A stretch of DNA of 64,000 nt, taken from contig JASFXZ010000001.1 in the NCBI GenBank assembly GCA_032209605.1, positions 38,816,619-38,880,618 of the forward strand, written 5' to 3'. Of the stretch, positions 11,149 to 21,299 are shown in pieces. Position 1 is the first letter of the stretch. Every line of letters starts with the position of its first letter. Origin of the DNA: Mactromeris polynyma. Lineage: Eukaryota > Mollusca > Bivalvia > Venerida > Mactridae. The notes beneath the pieces were generated by a model, which saw nothing but the letters and a program-made list of their open reading frames with translations, was not told the DNA's origin and did not search any database. The position numbers were made by a program, and so were the translations under genes.

Positions 11149-13572
11149 TCATTTAGTAGGTAAAGGCTTACCGAACATAGGTTTTTTTCCAAATATTGTC
11201 GATCCGGAAGCAAAGTTTGGTTTCTTCATTTTGCTCATGAATGGATCTAGCGCCATCTCTTGTCTCACCATATTGTTTTTTATTGACATTGATGGAAATA
11301 TGGATTTACTATTAATCATAGGTTTCTTCGGTGGGAAAATTGGTTTTTGTGGTGGAAAAAATGGTTTCTTAGGTGGGAAAATTGGTTTTTGTTGTGGGAA
11401 AAATGGTTTCTTAGGGGGGAACATTGGTTTCTTTGGACGAAACATCGGCTTCTTAGGGGGGAACATTGGTTTCTTTGGACGAAACATCGGCTTCTTAGGG
11501 GGGAACATTGGTTTCTTTGGACGAAACATCGGCTTCTTAGGGGGGAACATTGGTTTCTTTGGACGAAACATCGGCTTCTTAGGGGGGAACATTGGTTTCT
11601 TTGGACGAAACATCGGTTTCTTAGGGGGGAAAATTGGTTTCTTTGGACGAAACATCGGCTTCTTAGGGGGGAACATTGGTTTCTTTGGACGAAACATCGG
11701 CTTCTTAGGGGGGAAAATAGGCTTTTTGGGGAAAAACGGTTTCTTGGGTCGAATCATCGGCTTCTTAGGGGGGAAAATAGGCTTTTTGGGGAAAAACGGT
11801 TTCTTGGGTCGAATCATCGGCTTCTTAGGGGGGAACATTGGTTTCTTTGGACGAAACATCGGCTTCTTAGGGGGGAAAATAGGCTTTTTGGGGAAAAACG
11901 GTTTCTTGGGTCGAATCATCGGCTTCTTAGGGGGGAAAATTGGTTTCTTTGGACGAAACATCGGCTTCTTAGGGGGGAAAATAGGCTTTTTGGGGAAAAA
12001 CGGTTTCTTGGGTCGAATCATCGGCTTCTTAGGGGGGAACATAGGTTTCTTTGGACGAAACATTGGCTTCTTAGGGGGGAAAATTGGTTTTTTGGGGAAA
12101 AACGGTTTCTTGGGTCGAATCATCGGCTTCTTAGGGGGGAAAATAGGCTTTTTGGGGAAAAACGGTTTCTTGGGTCGAATCATCGGCTTCTTAGGGGGGA
12201 AAATAGGTTTCTTTGGACGAAACATTGGCTTCTTAGGGGGGAAAATTGGTTTTTTGGGGAAAAACGGTTTCTTGGGTCGAATCATCGGCTTCTTAGGGGG
12301 GAAAATAGGCTTTTTGGGGAAAAACGGTTTCTTGGGTCGAATCATCGGCTTCTTAGGGGGGAAAATAGGTTTCTTTGGACGAAACATTGGCTTCTTAGGG
12401 GGGAAAATTGGTTTTTTGGGGAAAAACGGTTTCTTGGGTCGAATCATCGGCTTCTTAGGGGGGAAAATAGGCTTTTTGGGGAAAAACGGTTTCTTGGGTC
12501 GAATCATCGGCTTCTTAGGGGGGAAAATAGGCCTTTTGGGGAAAATCGGTTTCTTTGGACGAAACATCGGCTTCTTAGGGGGGAAAATAGGTTTCTTTGG
12601 ACGAAACATCGGCTTCTTAGGGGGGAAAATAGGCTTTTTGGGGAAAAACGGTTTCTTTGGACGAAACATCGGCTTCTTAGGGGGGAAAATCGGTTTCTTT
12701 GGATGAAACATCGGCTTCTTAGGGGGGAAAATCGGTTTCTTTGGACGAAACATCGACTTCTTAGGGGGGAAAATTGGTTTCTTTGGTGGGAAAATTGGTT
12801 TCTTAGGAAAAAATGGTTTCTTAGGAAAATTTCGTTTCTTTGGTGGGCAAATCGGTTTCTTGTTTTTGTATGGTACTTTACTGTTTCCATAACCTCCAAA
12901 ACCACCGAAATGTCCAGCCATAGCACCCATTAACGGAGATACAATGCATTCATGGGGTATTCTTGGTGGCATACCGCCACCGGTAACGCCGCCGAACTTT
13001 CCGATCGCATGATCTGAAAGCAAAGAAACACCTCACGTAAATATCACCTCGATATAAAAACATCTCATTATAAGACCGTATTTTCATGGACCGGTTTCTA
13101 AGTTTTCTTCCAATTTCAGATCACACTGGCAAAATATAGTGAAGTTTCTCGATGTACAAAACGGTGAATTACCTGGTTAGACCAGTATAGTGTATACATA
13201 TTAGGGTTGTCACGATACACCTGAAGCGTACTACGATATATTGTTATACTTCAGCAACGTATCGCAATATCAAATAAAATTGTCTAGGTATTGAAATATG
13301 AATAGTTGGTTAATAGTTTTAATTTCTTTTTGAATCATAATTTACTTACTGGTAACAATAAAATGCTTTTAAAACTTCGTGCAAAATGAAACCTAAATGA
13401 AACGAGTAATAGCATTTTTAATGGTTTATTATGAGGTTACAGATGTCGTCTTTAATATGGCGGAATCTGTTGATTGTGTCGATGTTTTAAAGCAAACGAT
13501 GAGCTTACCTGCTGTGTAACAATATGCCAGCAGGGCTAACAGCAGAGCCCTAAGGTACATGGTCACGAACAT
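11149..13572 (-). CDS. Secreted Lys-Pro-rich repeat protein, candidate shell, byssus or other matrix protein
   Basis: Two coding exons on the minus strand: 13572-13509 (signal peptide, 21 residues, hydrophobic core LRALLLALLAYCY) and 13013-11149, joined in phase 1 by a good GTAAGC donor and CTTTCAG acceptor. The product has 642 residues. After the signal comes a Gly/Met-rich segment (IGKFGGVTGGGMPPRIP, then MAGHFGGFGGYG) with a cysteine at about residue 40. Next are about 500 residues of short modules built from KKPIFPP, KKPMFRP, KKPFFP and KKPMIRP, arranged as 14- and 20-residue higher-order units. A non-repeat tail ends GKKPMFGKPLPTK. The protein is strongly basic, with Phe/Met/Ile alternating against Lys-Pro. 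A non-coding first exon lies near 15539-15572. Such composition fits an extracellular structural or mineral-associated protein, but I cannot match it to a named family. A second ATG in frame, four codons downstream, could also start it. Confidence 0.85.
11380..12790. repeat. Tandem 42-bp and 60-bp coding repeats with regular G-runs on the plus strand
   Basis: The repeat core of the Lys-Pro-rich gene. On the plus strand GGCTTCTTAGGGGGGAA recurs every 40-60 bp. The 60-bp module between about 11700 and 12530 is almost identical at synonymous positions too, which means recent amplification or gene conversion. No stop codons occur in the two plus-strand frames at 11231-12706 and 11347-12933; these are treated as shadows. 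Confidence 0.95.
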
Positions 13573-13827
13573 TTCTGTAGTCTGAAATAAAGAGAACAAT
13601 TGCAATAAAATGCGGTTGAATCAAGCAATTTGTACATGTACTTTACTTTTTTATGATTGCGCTCTTCGTTAAAACAAAGACCTAAATAACATGTATTTTG
13701 GTTAAAATATATTTCATTAGAAATATTTATAGCAAACTTTTTACCGGAACTAATGAAATGAACATAACATGAATGGAAAACATGCTCACCAAGAAAACAA
13801 AATTTCATTATTTTAAATCATAAACAG

Positions 13828-13842
13828 GGGGGGGGGGGGGGT
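13828..13842. repeat. Poly-G run
   Basis: An uninterrupted run of about 14-15 G on the plus strand in the 5' intron of the Lys-Pro-rich gene. Similar homopolymer runs occur near 24807 (C), 45230 (G) and 54081 (C). Assembly length at such runs is unreliable. Confidence 0.8.
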
Positions 13843-14574
13843 AGAAATTCGGTTTAGTGTACATGTCAGATTAATAATGAACGAAAAATAGATATCGATA
13901 AAATCATCTCCGCCGAAATGTTTTATAGTTCGGATTGGACCGTCGGGGTTTTTCGTCACAAAATACAAACTTGTGAGCCGTACTGTAGTATGTAAATTAT
14001 TTAGAAACTGACTGCGACGGATTTTATCCATTTCTTTCGATCGTACAAGAACATCTTTGATCTGCTAAATTGATCTATTCACAGCGCAGCACACAAAAAT
14101 GTGTTGTGTTAAAATAACAGTTTCCTTACACATAATAAGCCTGTGGCTGATTTCGCAGTGGTCAAAACCGAAAATAATAGTTTGATTTGCCTTTGATGGA
14201 TCAGTTATTTGTTTCGTAAACATGGCACGGTTTGGTTAGGATTGATGACTATTACATACACCTAAGTACAAATATGAATTGCTTTAATGCGAGTTATTTA
14301 TCATATTTGACAGATAACATAATTGTCGAACAAGATCCGAATACTACATAAGTGGGCGTAGTTATGTTTGCCCCACTTGTACGATCAATTGTATCTAGTT
14401 CAAAGAAAAAAAATCGAAAATGACGAACAAGAATAATTCATCATACGTATTCATCATCATATATCCTACGCTTCTGTCGGTCGTATGTTGATATCGTACA
14501 TTTCATTAGCAAAACATACTGAGTAACCGACAAGAAATGTTGAATATTGTGTTGAAATGTTACGCTGTTTTAGC

Positions 14575-14800
14575 CGGCATGTACGGCGGTCTGTTGTCCT
14601 GGGTTACCAACCAGTGTCCTAACTTGTTCTTCCGGAACCCACTGACAACTTCCAAACAAGAGTCAGAGATGAGAACAAACTGCTTTGAAAGAATTAATGT
14701 CAACTAGTCACGGAGAACGTACAGCTCCTCCGGGGTCGAATCTACAACCAAACGTTTTGGCAGTCCAGTGCTATACCGACTGAGCTAACCGAACGGGCTC
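14575..14800 (-). mobile_element. tRNA-headed SINE copy, reverse orientation
   Basis: On the minus strand the head reads CGGTTAGCTCAGTCGGTATA (A box), followed about 30 bp later by TTGTAGATTCGACCCC (B box), as in pol III promoters of tRNA-derived SINEs. The tail includes GGTTGGTAACCCAGGACAAC, related to the tails of the copies at 2776 and 5690. It lies in the 5' intron of the Lys-Pro-rich gene. Confidence 0.8.
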
Positions 14801-15538
14801 AACAAGAGATGTACAAGCATTGTTATTAATTCAAAAAATCGTCAAAGTTTTGCAAGTGCAAATAAATGAAGAAAATATATGCTAATATTCAATGCGGTTT
14901 GTATTACAAAAGTGAAATAGCTAACGAACAATATAAATACACAATCTGGCGGTTAATACAAATTCGAACCTCTGTGTTCTAAAAATGAAAATGTGGTGTC
15001 ATTTTTAACATGACGCATATGAGGTGCATCCGTTTTCGTGCTCATTTAAGAGTCCGTTAATTTAATTTATTATCAAATGTAAGTCATTAGTTGTCAGTTA
15101 ATTAGCCAAAAGCTTGACAGCAAATTATATTCCAATTATCGATAGTTTTGCAACAAAACCGAAATTCATTGTTTTTATTGCAAAAGTCTAAAATAGTTAG
15201 ATTAAACATGTTTAGTAATGTCTGTTATAAAAAAATCTCAGACACACTTCTGATTGACTGATTAATTGACCCGATTATTTAATTTAATTGTATTATAGAT
15301 CAAAATGTAACTCTATTAGTTCACCGCGAAATATTTCTTAAAGGCTGGAAAGTTATGCTACCATAGCTTCTATAATTTTTGTTATAAAATATGGCATTGC
15401 AAAAATATACAAGAAAAAAGTTACATTTACGTTAGTCGGATGAATACAAAAGTGCAGTAAAACCACGAACAACAGTGTTTCTTTTATAAATAGTTATAAA
15501 ATATCGTAAAGCAAATGTAAAACATAAAATGTTTCTAC

Positions 15539-15606
15539 CTGAGAAATGTTCCTGAGTAGACCTTATGGAATGAATGATCTGTATTTGGAACTGTGTTCCT
15601 TATAAA
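15539..15606 (-). promoter_or_regulatory. Core promoter and non-coding first exon of the Lys-Pro-rich protein gene
   Basis: On the minus strand TTTATAAGGAACACA (15606-15592) has a TATA box about 30 bp before a start region near 15572. The short exon ends at 15539 before a donor (CAG then GTAGAA). The coding exon is preceded by an acceptor (TTATTTCAG) at about 13582, so a 5' exon is needed and this fits. The phrase and spacing closely match those at 6754-6818. Confidence 0.6.
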
Positions 15607-15609
15607 GCT

Positions 15610-16340
15610 ACAACATACTTCATGCTTCGTGAGTTATCGTGTGTTTTCCATTAACTTAAAGATGATGCAGGAGTTTCTTAATTATCACCGGTTTTTGTGG
15701 CTTTTGTACCACAGTTTGTAAATAATTAGTTCACGACTTCATTAGCTGATCAATTATCAGACGTCATGTAAAGGCAAAAAATGGACAATATTATTCATTA
15801 TGCGTATTTTATGGGGGCAGACTTCTTTTCCATTTCGTCATTTTCTAATAATGTTTTTGATTTTGATTGGTCGATATACTGACAAAAAAGAACGCGAGTG
15901 GTGGATAATCAGGTAGAGTCACTGTTACGTAATGTAGCCGCATGTATGCTAATTCAAGTCGTTAATGAATGCATCAAATTATACTCGACAAGTAAATAAG
16001 TAAATAAGATCCAGATATACATTATGTTTAAGAAGACAATTAAAACAAATATCCTCAATTAAACATATGCTATTACATTTGATTGGAACAGATGCTGGTT
16101 ATAACGTGGTTGAGAAATTTACGACACTGTTTTTAGGTGAAATAAAAAATTCCAGTACATACTTATTTAATTTTTTTCTAAGCAATCACTCCAACAATTG
16201 TGACATTAATTATATTGACATTTTGACGCATGATTGCGAATTCTACGTGAAATCAGTTTAACACTTCACAATAACAGAATGATGTACTTTTCTAAATAGT
16301 ATCGTGATGTATGAAACTTTAAAATATAGAGTCTGAACAA
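15610..16340. other. Intergenic sequence, no recognised gene
   Basis: AT-rich DNA with short ORFs only. Nothing resembling a conserved exon, RNA gene or clear repeat was seen. Confidence 0.5.
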
Positions 16341-16354
16341 TCTGTGCTTTCGAC

Positions 16355-17110
16355 ACACAAGAGGGCTATGATGACCCAATATATCGCTCATCTAAGTATA
16401 CTGCCACTTAGCTTGAATTAGACTACTGTGCCAATAAATTGGTATAGGTTACTGCAAAATATATACATGTATAATAAATTATTTATATATATACATATAT
16501 ATATGTCTATATGCGACTATTTCAAGGTAGGCAATGGTCTTGTGCGACATGTTAGTCCATCTGTTGAACATAATTATGTGGCAACGAGACTAAGTCCGGG
16601 TGTCGCGTAAATATAGTCATCAGGTGAATCCCCCTCTCGATCTAGAAATCGATGCAGGCGGTCAAGAAATCCGCAGAAAATTCTCATCCGTGATTAATCT
16701 GCAGTACATAGATTGACACTGCAACCAAATATACCCATCCGGTTCTCTTGAAAACGTTATACAGTATCTGTCAGCAGCCGCAAAAAACCGTCCGAAATGT
16801 TTTGTCATGGGGTATTTTTTAGTTCATTCCCTATTATACTGGTTTAGTAAAATTATATGTCAAACTGATAATCCGAACTTGTAAATTCTATGTTTAGCAG
16901 CAGATCAGAACCATTTATATAACTTTGAAATAGGACCACCTATGAACCATTCCTATGAAATTTGGTCAAAATCTATTTAGTTGTTTAGGAGATGTCGACT
17001 ATAGTTTCCACTATATACATAATTATATAAAATGAATATGGCACCACCTCCAGGCGACCACTTTTCTCGATGGAACTTTATAATGTATGCATCTTGTAAG
17101 AGGACCACTA
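16355..17110. repeat. Fragments of common dispersed repeats
   Basis: The stretch near 16360-16440 (AGAGGGCTATGATGACCCAA, then TATCGCTCATCTAAGTATA) is a diverged copy of the element at 57478. The stretch at 16890-17090 (AGGACCACCTATGAACCATT and a similar phrase later) has the look of a dispersed non-coding repeat. No gene is seen. Confidence 0.5.
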
Positions 17111-17184
17111 GACAATGCTTCACACCAAATATCAAAGCCGTGGGCCTTTATTGTTTTGGACAAGAAGGTTTTCAAAGTTTTTTA

Positions 17185-17680
17185 TGCCGCCACTCTAAAA
17201 AGAGGGGGCATGTAGATGTGTTCGTCCGTCCTTCCGTCCGTCACAAAATTTAGTGTTGCGCGTATCTCCAACAGCCTATAAGCTAGATTTACAAAACTTT
17301 ACAGGAATGTTCACCAGCATGTGTAAATGTGCACCTGGGGTCTCATGTATTGCTCCGCCCAGAAAGTGCAATGTGTTATGGCCCTTGACTTATTGAAAAT
17401 ATAGCATACAGAGCCTGCATTCTCGCGCGTATCTCCAACAGTATATGAGCTAGACACACAAAACTTTACAGGAATGTTTCCCAGGATGTGTGGTTGTGCA
17501 CAAGGGTTTTCGTGTATGGCTCCGCGCAGTAAGTGCAAAGTTATGGCCTATGACTTATTAAAAATATGATATACATATTTCCAAACTATGAGCAGAATAA
17601 TAACAATTGCGTTTGTGACAAAGGCTGGAAATGGGGGTATCTGTGTCCTATGGACACATTTCTAGATATAATATATTTTA
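17185..17680. repeat. Dispersed repeat with internal tandem duplication of about 170 bp
   Basis: Begins near GCCGCCACTCTAAAAAGAGG and a GTCCGTCC-rich stretch. It then holds two tandem copies sharing GCGTATCTCCAACAG, AAAACTTTACAGGAATGTT and TGGCTCCGCGCAG-type phrases (about 17260-17395 and 17430-17570), and ends TATCTGTGTCCTATGGACAC. No coding potential; this type of element is common in bivalve genomes. Confidence 0.7.
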
Positions 17681-18639
17681 ACTCGAATTGTCATTTGTTG
17701 TACTTTAAAGTTAATTTTCACAATCCCCTTCAATTGTTTATCACTAAAACAAAACCACGACAGATCCGTCTCTGTTACGTATGTGCTCAATAGTCTGTGT
17801 TTTACAGACGCTTTCAATATCCATGTACTCGTATATACATGACAAGGGAATTGAAATCGCATGACTGATGTCGAGTTAAAAGCACATAATTCTACTAGAC
17901 GGACACAAGGCTAAGGTGCACAACATGGGGCCAAATTTTATTGCACTTGCTTCCGCTATACTTACTGGTAGTAAAGAGAAATCGATTTCAAATCGATGCA
18001 GTACACATGAAGTGCTAAACGAATAGCAACATTGAGACTTAATCAGTGGAAATAATTTTATTTTATGAATAGAAAAGGTCACTCCGCAGCCGACTGCTCC
18101 CCCCGCCCCGGTGGAACCGGGCCTGGTGATTTATCAGTCGGGACACATCGGGTCCTTCCGTTAAAATCCGGTCGCTTGAAACCGGTAGGTTATGAAAAAC
18201 CCGAGTATGGCACTTCCAATTAATCAACTCTTACCATGTTTACGTGGTGATCGACTTTAAATGATAAATATAGTCATGATGCTCATTAACTTAATCATGA
18301 CTGGCGCTAAAATCTCACCTCAAAACCGCTTTATTATATATTCCCATCGACTGGTTAATTGCGGTAAACAATTTTGATTATATAAAAAAAGGACTAATCG
18401 TTGACATGATGATTGCATTCTAGAAAACATTAATATTGCGGAACTACATATAACAGCAGCTACATCCAAGAGTAACAATTAAAAGTCAACTTTACGTTCG
18501 TATAAAATACTTGAATGTCTTGCATGAAATCGTTTAACGATTTTAGTTTTGCGTTTCTATATCAATGGCTGATTGGTCTAAAATGGTTAAAGAAGGCTCA
18601 AATTATCTTCTGTTGGTAAGGGTATATTAGCGCATACTT

Positions 18640-19160
18640 CAACTTTTAGAGAATACTGAAAAAGATGTACAATTTATTGTTAACCTTAACTATGTAACCT
18701 TCTGAAAATAATAAAATTATTATTATTATTACCATTACTGTATTTAAAAGAAAGCGCGCGAAAACAGCTTTTCTAACGCGCATTTTTGTGGGAAAAAACA
18801 TCCCCAAGTGCTTCGGCCTAAAAAACATTGTTTCAGGTTTCATGCCCCCAAAATATGCGGTAGGCAGGTCGGAAAAATAATTTTGTTTGAGATTTTTTTT
18901 ATTTTCGAAACAGCAAATTAACATAGATTTAAATGAATATAATGTTAAAACACAAATCCACTTTCCCTTTTAACATGTATAATGTTTAATCAAGGTGAAT
19001 ATAACGCTCTAAAGAAAAATTCACACCAAGAAAGTTTACCAGAAGGAAAAAAATGTTAACACGCAAAAAAAATATTCTATGGTAGGGGCCAAAAATTAGG
19101 GTAGGTAGGGAAAAATGAAAAAAAAATGAAAAAAACCCTTATTTTTTACGCCTTATTACT
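18640..19160. other. AT-rich intergenic sequence with simple runs
   Basis: Includes a short (TTA)n run at 18711-18728 and poly-A tracts at 19025-19140. A small minus-strand ORF here is AT-driven and resembles no family I know. No gene is called. Confidence 0.5.
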
Positions 19161-19734
19161 AATTGAATGACTTTACACAATTGAATACATCTTATTTGGA
19201 ATGTTGAACACAATACTCAATTGTTGTGGTCTGATAAAAGAAAATTTATGAGTTTGAATTCATTTCTATTATATATAACTTCTAAACCACGGTGATAGAT
19301 AGGCTATTAATCAAAAAATTAGGCGGAAATAACTAAAATGAATTACAAAATATCATTCATGTTGCAACATTACGAAATATTTTATTTCTTTCAGTACAGT
19401 TTTTATCGTGATAAATTAATATATTCACGTTCACGATTGGGAATATCTGGAGAGTTTTTGAAAAACGTACTGTGGAGATTCTCCCGAGCAGAGGAGTATG
19501 TCGAGAGTTGTCTCCCTTTCCAGTTCCCTTCCATGGTACATTATGTAAATGTAATATGACAACATTGAAATGATATAAGGTCATATCTTCCTGCATACAC
19601 TGAAATATATTTATAGTTAATGTTCTAGTAATAATGAAATTTATTAATGTGCTAAATAACAACATGGTCTTAATATTCTACATTCCACCAGGAACTGCAT
19701 CTTCCCGTATTTTTATGCTGTTTTTGTCTATTTT

Positions 19735-19840
19735 TTCTATATTTTCCCTGATTACCTCAATATTAAGACCACATCAATAAGAAGACCAGTTATCAAGAGT
19801 CACAACGGTGATCTTACTAATGAGGCGTTACTGTATACAA
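19735..19840. mobile_element. Tigger/pogo-like MITE fragment
   Basis: Contains TACCTCAATATTAAGACCAC and GAAGACCAGTTATCAA and ends GAGGCGTTACTGTA, a worn version of the element at 56696-56879. Confidence 0.55.
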
Positions 19841-20516
19841 CTGTAAATAATTCTGATGCGACGAAGTCAAGATAAAATATCTATCTATTTTCTTTTTTAT
19901 GTACTTTCAAAATTTATATTTTGCAAACCCTTTATTTATGTCCTTCTGAAAGTAAACATATGTTGATGGATTTACATGTTGCAGTCTGATATTGTTGTTG
20001 TATGAATGCAAGCATCTCGTTAATGTGTTAGCTTTTTGTCTTTCACTTCATCAGAAAACCAGATCTAAACTAATTATTTGATATACGAGTATCATATCGT
20101 TTACATTATTAATTGCCCTAAGATTATAAGCCTTCTATAGCAAAAACCTGGCGTACATGAGACAAATAATGATGTATCCGTCTTCATATGCATTTCTTTG
20201 TTTTAGTGTCCTATTTTTCTAGTCCAAGCCAATTAATATGCTGAATATATGCATACAGTTGGACATACTATGTTTAATACTTTGATGATGGATGGAATAA
20301 GCGGGAAACAAGAAACACAGATACTTGCAACTGTTTTTGAAAACTGAAAAAATAAGTCATTAGATATAGGGGTTATTAAACTTGCTTTTATCTACTGAAG
20401 CAAAAATACGATTTATAGATCGACAGCAACTATGGGCGACACTCGAAATAATCCGTATACAGATATAATTATACAGATCCAGCTTTTCAAATACGCTTAA
20501 AATCGCACGTCGCTTA

Positions 20517-20571
20517 TTAAAGAGGTGATACTAATTATGAGGTGATCTTTGAGTGGGGTTATACTGTATAT
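20517..20571. mobile_element. Tigger/pogo-like MITE end
   Basis: TATGAGGTGATCTTTGAGTG followed by GGGTTATACTGTATA matches the right end of the element at 56696-56879. Only the end remains. Confidence 0.5.
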
Positions 20572-20755
20572 GTAGCTTCACTGACTACAGGGCTAATGTG
20601 TTTGTACTTGATGTACGTACAGGTACATGACATTCTTAGCAATTTGAATAAAGCTATATTTGAGTTCAAGACCTAAATGATGCCATAATTAGCTCTCTCA
20701 ACCCTCCAATGTGACAGCTTCATCAACTGGCCTCGTTTTCACAAAATATCATATT

Positions 20756-20829
20756 GAGGGTTCAGTGCAAGACTATCCTAACTCCTATATGAATACATAA
20801 GAGTTAGGTTAGTCTTGCGCTGAACCCTC
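20756..20829. repeat. Near-perfect hairpin: 29-bp inverted repeat with 16-nt loop
   Basis: The left arm GAGGGTTCAGTGCAAGACTA and following bases pair with a right arm ending AGTCTTGCGCTGAACCCTC, with 27 of 29 positions complementary. Most likely a fold-back remnant of a MITE; no gene is associated with it. Confidence 0.85.
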
Positions 20830-21072
20830 CATGTGATCTAGATCAAGTTTATCTCAAAATATATTTGCCATTTTCTTGGAGGAACTGAATATTATATGTC
20901 CAGTACTTATTTTAAGTGAAAACAAATATACCTTAAACTTTCAATAACAACTTTGAAAATTTTTAAAACTTTACTTTTTGTTGAGAAATTTATTTATTAT
21001 AGGGCCTACTAAAGACTGAAACTGGCGGAGTTCAAATTAGGATTAATTTTGATAATCGAATTTAAAGGCCTG

Positions 21073-21293
21073 TGGGCCGTTTTATCAAGATGAGGTAGCT
21101 ACGACATGTCTTATCTTAACTCCAGAACTTACGACAAAAAAATAAGATATCGTCAGTCCATTTTATCAACGGTGCCGTAACTCGAGTGTCGTAGCTAGGA
21201 CAAACGTTGATAAAACGCCCTTGTCGTAAATTCGGCGTCTTGCGACAGACTAACGACAAAAAACCTCGTAAGACACGTTGATAAAACGGCACG
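21073..21293. mobile_element. Fold-back MITE of about 220 bp
   Basis: The ends GGGCCGTTTTATCAA and TTGATAAAACGGCAC are inverted repeats, and related inverted phrases recur inside (CCATTTTATCAACGGTGCCG and AACGTTGATAAAACGCCC). Several TACGACA-type words are spread between them. Non-autonomous DNA element without coding capacity. Confidence 0.75.
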
Positions 21294-21299
21294 CTGAAG

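Noticed and set aside
11231..12933. Plus-strand ORFs of 491 and 528 codons over the Lys-Pro-rich gene
   Set aside because: Shadows of the minus-strand coding repeat. The minus strand has the signal peptide, splice sites, TATA box and polyadenylation signal; the plus strand has none.
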